Shown here in pieces: positions 36,141-48,100 of a stretch of 64,000 nt of DNA (its first letter is position 1; the number at the start of each line of letters is the position of its first letter). Under the pieces are notes generated by a model, which had not been told where the DNA came from, did no database searches, and worked only from the letters and a program-made list of their open reading frames with translations. The stretch comes from Cunninghamia lanceolata. Its lineage: Eukaryota > Streptophyta > Pinopsida > Cupressales > Cupressaceae. Position numbers and translations under genes: made by a program. Location of the stretch: the NCBI GenBank assembly GCA_027924645.1, contig BSBN01000829.1:9052001-9116000 (forward strand), in the 5' to 3' direction.

Positions 36141-37289
36141 TATACATAACATGACTTGTTATAACCAGTCGACTAACGTGTCTTTTCCCAATTTTCTCGA
36201 TATGGCCGGTCAACCTTTGTATCCTTTGACATGTACATTCACCATTTACAACCACAATAAACGATAGCAGGATATACACGAAATGTCCATGCATACATAA
36301 AAGATATACCCATGGATGTATCTTCAGTGAAACAATACCAATGGTACAAAATATGTTGCTTCTCTTCATCAAAAACCAATGGTACAAAATTTTTCATAGA
36401 TCAAGGAAACGGATATCCGTTTTCAGAACGGATATCTGTTTTCAGAACGGATATCCATTTTCAGAATGGATATCCATTTTGAGTTGCTTTTACCGAAGCA
36501 AAACTGATATCCATTTTGATTGTTGACTTTTTATGGATTGTAACATGTTTTAATGTTTCAGTCTCTTCTTCGAACTTCATCCTTCGTGCTGATGATTTTT
36601 TTATGCAAATTTGATAAAACAAAAAGGGTTTATAGAAAAAATTGTTAGCTTTCTAAAAATATAAGATTTATTTGGTTATCATTTTATTAAATAATTATTA
36701 ATAATTTTCAATATACCATGTCTCTGAAATCCTGATGGACACACTGATTGAAAAACATCCATAACTTTCAAACCATTTCACCTTTTTGAGATCCGAAACC
36801 TACGTCACACTCTATGCTTTTCTGGCTATAAGTTAATTTTTTTTTTGAATTTTGATTTTTTTTTATCGAGTTAGGTTGGCTGGAAAATTACTTTTTAAAA
36901 AAAAAAAAGTCATAGTATAAAAATCATAACTAATTATTTTATTAGAAAAAAATTTCAAATAAATATGCATCACATCAGGACATGAGTCTTCTACTTATTT
37001 TGAAAGTTTCAAAAAATTATATATATTTTTACTCATAGTTAGGTTGGCTGGACAGACACCCACTTTTTATTTTTTTCTGAAAAATTTAATAGCTGTTTAT
37101 TGAAATATTCAGTTTTCACTAAGTAAATTTAGTTTTAAAAAAAAAATTAGTAGCCTATAAACTAGATTCAATTCTCTACAAATTTCATTCTTACATCTTT
37201 TTCAAATTGTATAGATAATCCATTCAAAATTTCACATGAACTTGATAAAGTCTGATTTTTTGTATTTTCGTTGCCACTTAGAGGTATAG
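36141..37289. other. Right subterminal region of the transposon
   Basis: Apart from the motif array at 36,407-36,525, this is AT-rich DNA with homopolymer A and T runs (for example 36,838-36,910). A repeated AGGTTGGCTGGA phrase occurs near 36,873 and 37,043. No gene is seen. Confidence 0.45.
36407..36525 (+). promoter_or_regulatory. Right subterminal array: four 19-bp GGATATCC units
   Basis: AACGGATATCCGTTTTCAG repeats four times head to tail with small changes (TCTG, TCCA), then a fifth, looser GATATCCATTTTGA lies near 36,508. It mirrors the hairpin of the same motif near the left end. This is typical of transposase-binding subterminal repeats. Confidence 0.6.
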
Positions 37290-37317
37290 TTTGGCCCATC
37301 ATGATCCTGCACATACC
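37290..37317 (-). repeat. Right terminal inverted repeat (28 bp)
   Basis: TTTGGCCCATCATGATCCTG...ATACC is the reverse complement of the left end at 12,124-12,151 with two mismatches. It is followed directly by the duplicated CCTATG (37,318-37,323). Confidence 0.85.
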
Positions 37318-37323
37318 CCTATG

Positions 37324-38962
37324 ACATTTTTGTTCTTCACCCAAAATTTAGGTTTGTCATTAGATGGTTTTTTGTTGTCATTTCATTTATAGATTTTCAC
37401 CAAATTATTTTCTATAAGGGTCATTTTGATAGTGACCCCTTTTTCTATGATTTCATCACAAGTGGATGCACAATGTACTTGCAAGTGGAAGGCCATTTCT
37501 TGGTTCAAGTTTTGGATGAAAATATGTACAAGTTGTTTTTCGGGTCTTGTCCAAGGTAGCTTACTAGAAAAGGTTCTCCATCTTTGTAAGTATGAGGCAA
37601 AACTTTTTCCATTTCATTGTTTGGTATTACAAAGATCAAGTATGGTGATTTTTTGCTCTACATTGTGCAATAAATGGGTGAAACATTTTTCTAATAGGTC
37701 AATGAAGGTGGAGATGGAGCCATAAGGAAAGTGCATAAACCATTTGAGGGCTTGACCTCCCAAGCTTCATGGAAAAAGATGAAGCAGGAATTGATCATCA
37801 TAGGAAACTTCTTGGCATGCCATGAAGAACTCCTTAATGTCATCCTAGGAATCTCCTTTTCCTTTGCACTCATCAAATTTAGGTACTTCAAAGTGTTGAG
37901 GAAAAGGTATAGTTGTCATCTTTCAATCAAATGGATAGGGGCATAAGTCTTCAAACATATAATGTTTCTTTTGGGTCCCTAAATGGAGGCTTTTGAGAGA
38001 ATTTTTAATTTCTTTCCATTCTTGATCAAAAGGATTGGCAAGAGGAGGTTGTTATATGGATTGAAGTGGTGATTGTTGCAATTTTTGATAGTGTTGTTGA
38101 ATGTTATATGGTGGTGAATATGAGGTTTGGGAACTTGATGTTGTGTTTGTGTATGAGTTATATGGCAAGGGGGTTGATATTGTTGGGCAACATTCATGTA
38201 TTTGGTAGAGGCAACATAGGGAGGTTGTTGATGAATGGAGGAGTAATATGTTTGGTGTGTATGCAGGGGATACATATTACTTGTCAAAGGGTTTTGAGAG
38301 TGTTGTGGTATTTGTGACTTGGATGGATGTTGGGTTTTGAGAGTTGTTTGTATGGTGGGAGGCAATGTGGTTTAGATCGTAGTTGTGATCTATGGGATAA
38401 TTAAGGGAGGAAGTGCTTGGGGAATCTTGCATATGTTTGTGTTAATCGATGACGTGGCAATGACACTTGGGTTAGTGGGTATGTTGGTGTTAGGAATCAA
38501 ATGTGATGGTGTACTATAAAGTGGATCTGATACTTGTGGTTGTGAAGTGAAATTTCCTCTTAAATGTTGATCAATAGCATGGACAGTGTTGGTGGACCTA
38601 GGGAATTGAGCCCATGGATTATCATAGACTGAATTGTTGCGATTAAGGACACGTCCCCATGGGTTATCACGGATGGGTGACGGTGGTTTCTTGTGCATGA
38701 TGGTCTTGATTTTTTCTTGGTCGAATGAATGAGGGAGGTGGGCCCCACATTCATTGAGCATTTTAAGGAACTCATCTTTGTGATTGTAAATAAATTGGTC
38801 AAATTTATCATGCCATCCTCTCTCATTAAGAAAGTCAATGAAAGTGGGGGACTATGTGTATGTGTGTGTTGAAGCTACATCCATTTCAGGTTGGTTTACA
38901 TATCCCTCCATTTTTCTTGTGGTGGAGCCTTGTGGAGAGAGGTGTTGATAGTGGGAATCCAT
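37324..38962 (-). pseudogene. Gypsy element A: gag, 5' half of split ORF
   Basis: On the minus strand, ATG at 38,962 starts a Pro/Asn/Gln-rich N-terminal part (to about 38,050). The capsid-type core follows in another frame from about 37,900: a PKFDECKGKGDS segment, then FFMACQEVSYDD, LKWFMHFPYGSISTF and SYLQRWRTF. These are the retrotransposon gag (UBN2-like) motifs of plant Ty3/gypsy. The last codons run straight into the target site and resume at 12,123. One frameshift near 38,000 and several C-to-T-type stops disable it. Short open frames in other registers here are shadows. Confidence 0.75.
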
Positions 38963-41542
38963 TTTTTATTTTCTTGTGATCATGTGATAGGAGGCATAAA
39001 AGGATTACTATGATTAGGGGTTGGATGATGTGGTCAAATGTTTAGAGGATGATGATTTTTTTTCAAAGCTAAGGTCTAGATCACTTGTGAGTGTAGATAA
39101 AATGTTATTCGTTTGAACTTAAGGGGGAAAAAGAGCATAATTAAGGGGATTACGGGTTTGTCTTACTTGGGGTAAACAAGATACACCAAGAAAGATGGGA
39201 TTCTTGAAGTCCACCAACTTAGGAAGTGTCTAAGTTCCTAAGCTAGTTTATCCAAGTGGGACGATTTCAAGCTTATATTAAACTTAATATAGATGAGTTA
39301 TTAATCCCAATATGAATAAAAAGATGAAATGATCTAGATCCTAACTTTAGAAGGATTAGGTTGGATTTGGATGGATGATCAGTTTGGAAAATGGATGCTA
39401 ATTTTGGAAACAATGATTAGACCACACACTAAGGTCTAAGTGGACATGGATGATAAAAAAAATGGTAATAATATGAATGGATTTGGATGTTAAATGATGT
39501 TAGGTGGGGTTAGAGGACCAAATTGATGACTAAGATAACAAATGCCTTAGGTTTCATGAAATTTTCAAACTGGATGCTAAACATGGGGTCTAGGTGTTGA
39601 CAGAGTTTTGATTGGGCACTAAAGGACATAAAATGGGCACTAATCCACCTGACTGGGCATTAAAAAGAACCTTCTAAGCACTGACATAGTTCAAACAGGG
39701 CACTAATAGAGACTGAATAGGTGCTGACAGAAGGTGGGTAAGCACTGATAGTTGAAAATTAGGCATTGAAAGGTATATTTTTATTTTTGGAATGTTTGTG
39801 TTTGAGATTTGGCAAGATTTTTCAATCAATAAACATAATGGTTGTTTTGACTTTTTAGAAATGGATGTGAGAGGTTATGAACCTTCATGGATGACAAATA
39901 GTGAATACGGGTATTGCACAAGAAAACACGCCAAACACTTGTTTACAAACCTAGTATTTAGTCAAGCAAGGTGTTTTATATCCCACAGACTCACTCAGGT
40001 GCAACTTCAACCCCCAGTAATTAGATAATGGTGGTTTCCATCCCCTTGATACCATTTATCATTGGTTGGATAGGTAGGGAATGCAAGGTCATGGACCACT
40101 TTACACCCCTTACTTTGGAGACAAAAGTCTTGCCCAAAGTGTATTCTATCTCAACTAATGAAGGTACAAGTGTGAGCTCTTCTCCTCCATGCGATTGTGA
40201 TGCACCTGGCGGTTGAAGGTCTTAACTAGGATAAACAATGCTTCTAGGGGGTATCCCAATATAAATGAGGTATAGGGGATGAGTCCATGAATGGGGGTGT
40301 TCTTATCTAACCAAGTGCCAACCAGCACAAGTCTCGACAGACTAAGGGTCTTGGGGTTTTTACAAGGGGGGAGGGTCCTTCCTTTGAAGTGAGTCTTTCA
40401 ATTCTCACAATGTTTATATATTGCACCATGACACACGGTTGAGGTCATAACCATGGAGATGAATTCCAAGGCAAGATCCCTAATGGGAAGGACCTAAGAT
40501 GTTTTTGGTCACCCAAGATTGCATGAAGCGCAAGGGGAGAGCATACACATCAAAGATCCTAGGATAAACAAGAAATAATGATTGGATCAAATTAAGGTTT
40601 TTGGTTTCCAAGATTTCCAAATGGTGCGAGGAGATAGCTTACACCTTAATGAGCTCCCAAACAAAGCACACAAGCTCCTTTTAAGTCCCAAAGTAAATGT
40701 GCCTAAATTAGTGAAAATATAGATCCTTGGACAACCAAGGTTGCACACAAATGTTAGTAGTCTTACAAAAGGTCTTGGACAAGTGTTGGAGGCTGCAAAA
40801 CAAGAATTAGTCCAAAGAAATATAAATGACTTAGCAAATGTGAAAAATGGAACCTAGGTGCTAAAACAAACTATCTCAATGCTAACAGAGCCAAACATTG
40901 AGATAGATCTTTTAGGCGCTAAATCCAGGGGGTTAGGTGCTAAACCAGAAAAAATAAGCATTGAAATGAAATTGTTATACCTTTGAGTTTGTGCATTGAA
41001 TCTAGTCAGTTGGGTGCCGATGCGAGTTTTCTGGATGCTGATGTGATAGGGAGAGTATGACGGCTTGTAATTTGATGATTTCCTACAAAACAGAGAGATA
41101 ACACACACAAATTTTCTATTATGAAGGTTAGTAATACATGAAACCTATAAACTTAGTGATTAGCCCCTCAACAAATGAAAATACAAGTTTAGGTGACTCC
41201 CAAAAACTAAGTGTTGATCTATAATGGATGGGTGCTACTGTTTGCAAGCTATGTGCTGAAGCGAATTGGTCAAATGTTATAATGGATTGTAATTTGATGA
41301 TTTCCTACAAAATAGAGAGGTTTTTGTGATTGAGTACTAAAGCAGGTGAACTAGGTCCTAAACAATAGGATTTAGGCACTGAAGTGGTCCAGAGAACCTC
41401 TAGAACCTAGTTCTAATTTAGAAGGTTTGGGCACTAACAAAGACATTCTAGGTGTTGTTCTACAAAATCTCAACATTGATCCAACTTTCACACATGAAAT
41501 AAGCCAAAAACACAAGTAAAAGGTGATGGTTAAGGTGGTGGG
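38963..41542 (-). other. Leader region of gypsy element A
   Basis: About 2.6 kb of non-coding DNA between the primer site and gag. The word GGGCACTAA/AGGTGCTGA (minus: TTAGTGCCC, TCAGCACC) recurs many times at 39,590-39,780 and again at 40,850-41,460. No open frame is credible. Long leaders are usual in this group of plant gypsy elements. Confidence 0.5.
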
Positions 41543-41561
41543 GGTCCCACTGAGCATGCCA
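41543..41561 (-). other. Primer-binding site candidate of element A
   Basis: On the minus strand TGGCATGCTCAGTGGGACC begins five bases after the LTR end. The TGG start fits a tRNA CCA end. Element B has the same 19 bases with a single change, at the same distance from its LTR. The priming tRNA is not identified. Confidence 0.6.
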
Positions 41562-41565
41562 AAAA

Positions 41566-42659
41566 TGTGTACAAGAAAGAGTGAGCTATGTACAACAAGC
41601 TACTACCTATCTAACTTATCAAATTCACTAATTCATGCAACCTCAAGTTAAGACTAAATAGCAATGCATAACAAACTATATTTGCACCCTATCTATATTC
41701 AATTCTATTGATTTGTCCTAATGATATAATTTTATGCTATGTGGTATTCTAAAATAGCTATGTGAGTACTCAATGTGGACAAATTTCATTACAATCTATG
41801 TGCTTTTTAGAAATGGATGGGGCAGGCTCTATTTATAGATTTTTTGAGGTGATGATGAAGGGTTAGGATTGAATTGAAGGATCAAAGTCTCAAATTGCTT
41901 GAGAATCCTCAAGCAAGGAGAATTGGACAAGAGTCGTGAGGAGGTTGGATAAGGGAAATGCTCCAAGATTCAAACGCAAATCAATGGATGGAATTGAATG
42001 GTTGAATGAATGGATGGCTAGTATTGGGTAGGTGTATGACATGTAAGGCTTCATTTATGAAAAGGTATGGTTTGGATTTTGCATGAGGAATTTAAAATTT
42101 GTAGGAGACAGAAAATGGAATTTAAAATTAGAAGAATAGTGGTGGAATAGTGCCACATGGAATTTAAAATTCCATGAATAGTGACACTTGGAGTGGATGA
42201 GAAGAAAATGGGACAAATGTACTCTTTTTTGAAGATTTACCCATGCTCCCAAAGTACCACTTGTCATGTACATGCATGTACATTTAATGACAAGTCGACT
42301 TCTAGAAACATGGGGAGATGTAGTTATGAGTTAATTTTAATTAACCCATGTGCACATGATTAAGAGGAAAATAATGATAATTAAAAGTAATCAAAAGTGC
42401 ATAAAATAGAGAATTAAATAAATAGGGATATTTATTTAATTTTTGGGAGTGCATATGAAGTATAGTTGGAAAATTGTTTAATTTTTAAACTATAGTAGAA
42501 AAAATTGAGTTTTGGTAATGGAGGAAAGATGAGGAAATATTAATTAAATAATTATGAATTATTTAATTAACATTTGTGTTGGGCGGAATGGTGTGAATTG
42601 TCAGGTTTAGAAAGTGGAAGATAGATGAAGGTGGTTGTGACTATTTTCAGGTATCTACA
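41566..42659 (-). repeat. 5' LTR of gypsy element A (1,094 bp)
   Basis: On the minus strand it starts TGTAGATACC and ends CTTGTACACA, next to the primer-site candidate. A TATA box, CTATAAATAGAGCC, lies at about 41,830-41,845 (minus). AT-rich TTAATTAAATAATT blocks fill the upstream part. No matching 3' LTR was found to the left of the protease region, so the element is 3'-truncated or its other end is beyond recognition. Confidence 0.65.
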
Positions 42660-43038
42660 GTCATTTTTGAGAGGGTCTACCTTCATAGGGATTCTTTAAT
42701 GTGCTTAGGGAAAATTGGCTCAGGGAAAATAGCTAATGACAAGAATGGTATGGGAGGAGATGTGAACAGTATAGACCATAATGAGGCATTTTTATGTCTT
42801 CCTCTTCTTTTTAGAGGTACTAATGTTAGTTTTCTTTCTTTAAGGATGGAAAAGGGAAAGATGGATGGTGATGAACAATGGTATCAAGACTTCCTCTTTT
42901 GAAATATTCCATTACTATAATAATGCATGTTCAATGTCTAGTAGGATATGAGATGTTAAGATGGGAACATTTATGATTCAGACAGTACACTTACCAAATT
43001 TATGTTTTGAACAAATTCTTTGACGAAAATAATGATTT
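42660..43038. other. Flanking DNA between LTR A and element B
   Basis: About 380 bp without a recognised feature. Before element B inserted, this joined the DNA at 57,333 onward. Confidence 0.5.
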
Positions 43039-43043
43039 CTTAG

Positions 43044-44993
43044 TGTTGATGCTTAGAATTGTGTTGTTTCCAACACCAACATGGGAAGTTTCAGGAATGT
43101 GGGACTTGCAACCTAAAACGACCTCTAGATTTTAAAGAAGCTAGCTCTTCCTTATCTCAAATGTATTTTGGGAAAAGGGATAGAAACTAAACAGAATCAC
43201 AAATGCAATGAAAAGAAAATTAAACTATGGCGATGCACCTGAATGTGATTTGTTCCTCAACACTAAGCACAGTGAAGCTATCTTCAGGATTCAGTTACAT
43301 TAAAGAGCAAATAATGCATGATCAATGTAAAAGATGAAAACAAATAGAATCAAAGGATCACAACTTAGAAGATTTTGTAATAACATAGAAAATATCAGCA
43401 AAGGCACATAACTCAATCTTATTAATTTTCTAGTCACATAAAAGGCACTGATACATGCAAAGTTATACAAACTTTCTAAATCAAGAAAACAAAACAAAGG
43501 CAAATGATATTACTGGCCACAACAAAAGATCTTCAAACTTCTCTTAAATCTCTGATAACAATCTGTATGCAGAAAATTCTCTATCTCTTCTCTCTATTTG
43601 AATCTGCAATCTGAACCCATATTTATAGGATAGAACAGGCTCAAGATTACCTGCACGATCAAATCCCAACAGTCTAACTGAACTGGAACTTAACTGGAAG
43701 TGTCTGACAGAAGATATCTTTTGGATCTGAAATGGTTAGACTCTATGCAAATTCATTGGCTGAAACAAATACATGTGGCACTCCCCACTGTGAAAAAGGC
43801 GAGGACACTTGGCAGCATCTGCGAGTCTTTGTGACTGTAAACCCTTGAGACCAATGGCACGCATATGCGCCCTTTACTTGAAACTCCTTCATCTTTCTAG
43901 AAAGAATGGGAACTTGACACGTGGCAACCTCCGCTGTATTAGAAACTAAACATGGCGGCTTCTGGTTTATTGAGTAACAAAAACCTTTGAGACAGATGGC
44001 ACCTTCCACTTGCTTCACTTTAGAAACTATCTCATTATTCAGGAGGTACCAGAAAATGACACTTGGCAGCATCCGCAGCCCTTGCAAAAAGATATGTGGC
44101 GATGTCCACTTTATTTATGTCTTTACTGTGTCTTTATATTAGAAGTGCTCCACCGTAGACATCTGTCATGGTCCGCTACCTCGAGCCTTTAACTACTTAC
44201 AAAAAATGGGACCCATAATACTTCATGCCTGAGCAGCTTCAAAAAAGAACAGGGACAGGTGGCGCTTTCCGCTGCAATTCTCAAGTGATACGTGGCGGCT
44301 TCTGCGTTACTTAGAGAAAACTATAGATACCTTTAGGGAGTCCTACAGAAGATGACACATGGAGGCTTCCACTGGATTTAGAAACTTTATAGAAACATTT
44401 GAGACTCACATAGACTCATGCGGACGATGACACATGGCTCGCTATGCTGACTCTAGCTACTTTACCGGGGGCCCACCATACCCTTTACTTAGCGATGAAA
44501 CAAAAAGAGGACCCACGGATGATAACACTTGGTGGTCTCTGCTTACTCTACAGGAGACATGCAGGACCTTCTGCTAGACTCAAAGAAACATATAGAAACC
44601 TTCCGCAGCTACCACTTGGTGCCTTCCATTCCCGCTGAAGCTTTGAAACAGGGACCTGCCACATTCTGAGAAACATTAAAGGGGCTTTTGAAACTTATAA
44701 GAAACTAAAACTTGGGTGCCGACACTTGGCATGCTCCAAAGGTATCACAAGGGATGCGTGGCTCCATCTGCGTTACTTTGAGAAACTTTATAATGTGTCC
44801 CAGCTGATGACACTTGGCATTCTCCGTGCGACTCTTGAGCCTTAGGCAAAATTTACAAAATGAAAACCCACGCACCCGCACTCTATGTCAAAACCCTCAC
44901 TTCCAAAACTAAAATGTGTAGAGATAAAAATGGAACTCACGCAACTGAAACTCAAAACAAAATATAGAGTAATTTACTCTATAGTTCTTGGTG
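43044..44993 (-). repeat. 3' LTR of element B
   Basis: Pairs with 55,385-57,327. A TATA box (minus, CTATAAATATGGG) lies at about 43,617-43,632, so U3 is 43,630-44,993. The U3 contains about 16 imperfect copies of a unit with CACGTGGC/CACTTGGC followed by a CTTCCGC-like word and often TTAGAAAC, spaced some 50-80 bp apart. The 11 differences from the 5' LTR in the first 260 or so bases are all transitions. Confidence 0.9.
43780..44835 (-). promoter_or_regulatory. Tandem G-box-like units in U3 of element B
   Basis: Units carry (A)CACGTGGC, or forms one change away (CACTTGGC, CACATGGC, TACGTGGC), then GGCTTCCGC or similar. The other LTR has the matching array at about 56,145-57,180, and in places keeps CACGTGGC where this copy has decayed. 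CACGTGGC is the plant G-box/ABRE core bound by bZIP factors. Stress- or ABA-linked transcription is inference. Confidence 0.5.
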
Positions 44994-45126
44994 ACCCCGA
45001 GGACTTTTGAGCCTACTAAAAAAGAATCCAAAAATGTATATATAGAGCAAAATTTCATAGATTCTACAAGGCCGTCTGATAAACAGACCATTCAGCATCA
45101 GAGAGTCCCTATTTATTTTGCAAATC

Positions 45127-48100
45127 CTAGAAGGCTAAATCAAGGTTAATGATATCCTTGTGTGAAAAACTCTGCAAAACATGAACTGCAACCTTCAATT
45201 GGAAATCAAGTTGGGCCATGGGGATCAAGACAGTTTCCACTTCTCGCACTGTTGAGGCATCTGTTAAACCCTGGAAAATTGATTGATCATTTTGTCTAGC
45301 TAACAACAAAGGCTTAATCTCAACAACCATTAACACAATGTTGCTATCAGGAAAAGGGGAGGGAAGACCCAATTGCACCAGATCTTCAATATGCTTCTTC
45401 ATGTCTTTTACCCCCTCCTTGACCACATCTAGGAGCTCTTTGCAATTAATTGCAGCAGAATTGGAACTGAGAACCTCATTCACCCCTTTTGCAGCAATCA
45501 TTCTGTCACTGATCCCTGCTGCTGATAATGTTTCATCAGTTGTGTCATACAGCTTCTTCAATAGCAGTTGAGAATCTAAAACCCTCAAGGAAACAGTGGA
45601 CAGAGTGGCCTGAACTGAAGTCTCTACCTTCTCACACAATTGTTGTGCATGTAGTAGGAAAATTAAAGAAGGTTTGAGCTGAATAATCTCCTCAGAGATT
45701 CTCTTCCACACTGATACATATAGCTCCTTAACCAAGTTCAACACTCCTGCATTCTTTGGCCTGCTAGCCAACTCAAGTGTCAACTGTTTTGATGTTTGTT
45801 GCTCAGCTTGAAGTTGGGCCTGCATGGCAGTAGCATTATTTTGTTCATTCAGCAGCTTCTGCTAGAAGTGTGTAACTTGTTGCAGGTTTTCTTGATCCTT
45901 TTTCTATAGCATGGCCTTTTCCTGCCTTAGGGTTGTCAATGCAGATTTTACTTGTACTAGCTCCTCTTTCAAAGAAGCATTTTGGTTCTGTGTAGCCTGA
46001 TGAATCTGACAAGAAACAATATTTTGCAACTGTTTATTGAGATCTTCTATTTCATCATTTTTTGATTTAAGCTCTGCAACAAGGTTGCCAGAATATGTCT
46101 TTTCTTGAGCTAAATCAGCCTCCACCTTCTGCAACTTCCTTGATAGTTTCAAATAGTCAGTAGCTATAGCAGAAGTGGTTTCATTTAGTAGCTTGACCCT
46201 ATCCTAAGGTCTGAAAAGTGACAAATCCATAGCCACTGCACTCATGGTATAATCCTAGGGTTGCATATGCTCATTTGGCCTGACTACATTTGGTGACAAA
46301 TGAGCCATAGTTAGCTACTGCTGGATTGAGTCAAATAGTGACCTCATGTGTGGTACAGCCTGAGCTTTATTATCTTTCTTCCTCTTTTTATCCATCTAGG
46401 CTTCCCTAGCCTTCTTAGCAGTGTCTGCTTGAGCTTGGAAGGTAGGGGGAGAGGCAATATACCCACCTGCAAAAGGATGACCCTGTGGCAAGACATAGGG
46501 AATAGCCAAATGTTGGCTAGGAGGAAACTAAGGAGGTATTCTCTTTGGAAAAGAAGGAGAAAAGGGAGGCAATGATGTGGCCTGTGATGACATGGCCTGA
46601 GTAGTGACAAGTGGGGAAAATTGGGAAATTGGCATAGCAGAGGTGGCAGGGGATAATATTTGGCCAGTTGGGATTGACACCCCAATGGAAGAAGAAAAAG
46701 ACTGAGAAGAAGAAGGAGAAGTAGCACATACCTGAGGAGCAACAGATGTACTCAATGGTTGTTGCTGTGAAGGTTCTACCTCCTCTGAATCAGGCTGAAG
46801 TTTCAGCTTCTTAAGTTTCTCTTCAACATTTACCACTATTGCTAGTGGTGTTTGAACAAAATTGGAAACCCCAATGGCTGACACTGATGGAGAAGCTCTA
46901 GGTGGTGAGGATACCACACTCTTTTTCTTTTCTATGGCACTGAGAGATTGGGGCCAAATAGTTACAAGGACTATAGATGAGGCTTGCCCAGGGGCTTGTA
47001 CTGTATGAGTGGGCTCAGGATCTTCTTCAGACTCCTCACCCTTTTTATGGATCCTGCTTGTATCAGGGCTAGAGACTGGAGAGGGATGCCATTTGTCCCA
47101 AATGGACTCCCATTTCTCATCTGTATCAACCTTGCCAAAAGAGTGAGTTGTCTCAGATATTTCTTGCCTATATTTCCAATAGGCTTCAATTTTATCTACT
47201 TTCCATTCCCTGTCCCTTACTAGATTTTTCTTCAATCCAGTGCCCATTTTGAGCTTAGGGTCATAGGCCTTTTGTTTATTATAAAATATTTCCCATGGCC
47301 TGGGCCCCTCAAAGGGCAAATCTGTCAATTGTACATACAAATCAGGACTATTCTCCTTAGGGTTTCTTCTGTCTTCCCAAAAGGGATGACCCTCATGCAC
47401 AATCTTAGCACCAACATTATTATTCTTGACCCATAATGTTATGAAACTGCTTGGGTCATATCTCCATTTATCTTCAATCAGAAAGAAACCCAAGACAACT
47501 AACTTCCTCAACAACAAGTGCTCGGCATCTCTGACAAGTAGGGCCATGTTTTTCTTCACCTAGGGGATATCATACATTTTCTTTTTCTTCTTCCCAGTGC
47601 CATAATCATTATCAACCATAGACATTTGCCGGGTGACCTCCAAGAATGCTAACCTAGGAGTCAAAATCTTGGATAGCAACACTGGTTCTCCATTAAAACC
47701 ATGGACCCTAATAATGGTGTGATGGGACCCAAAGAAATAATCACAGGGAATGGGGGAATTTGCAATGAGGCCTCTGACACTTAATGTTAATCTATTCTCA
47801 ACAAGCTCTAGGCTTAGGTGCACAAAGGCAGGGGCAACAAAAAGTTCCCAAAATTCATAGGGGTCAGATGCTTTGGATAAGACATGTGTCCATGTAGACA
47901 TAGGAATGGTCCTATTGTGACCGAAACTTGGGTCATACATATTCAGATGCATATATTGTGAAAAGATGGCAGGGTTTTGATATAACATGAGGTGAAATAG
48001 ATAAGAAGAATACCTGAAAACCCCTATTGATTTGAAGTGGGTGAGTTAGTCAACCATTGAATAGGCAATCTGCTCTAAGAAGTCTAGCTAAAACTCCTGA

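Larger units (their letters stand above)
12124..37317. mobile_element. 25,194-bp DNA transposon, family not recognised
   Basis: The ends are inverted repeats starting GGTATGTGCAGGATCAT and matching at 26 of 28 positions. They share an AGTGGCAA word a little further in. A 6-bp duplication, CCTATG, flanks both ends, and removing the insertion restores the host gag frame. The cargo in order is: subterminal hairpin, purine tract, telomere-like array, plus-strand gene (16,924-18,954), foldback repeats with a solo LTR (20,060-27,905), PPR fragments, minus-strand transposase candidate (34,354-29,070), ATCGGT repeats and subterminal repeats. A 6-bp duplication does not fit the usual plant superfamilies (hAT 8, Mutator 9, CACTA and PIF/Harbinger 3, mariner TA). 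Both genes carry stops, so this copy is probably inactive. Without its nested insertions the element would be clearly smaller. Confidence 0.8.

Noticed and set aside
37691..37891. Minus-strand open frame (MKYLNLMSAK...) as a gene
   Set aside because: The neighbouring frame carries clear gag capsid motifs over the same bases; this is its shadow.
40028..40216. 62-codon plus-strand frame rich in Pro and Ser
   Set aside because: It lies in the non-coding leader of element A, has no family resemblance and no supporting context.
45338..47223. Plus-strand open frames opposite the second ORF of element B
   Set aside because: Each overlaps the long minus-strand frame, is short, and has no family resemblance; shadows.
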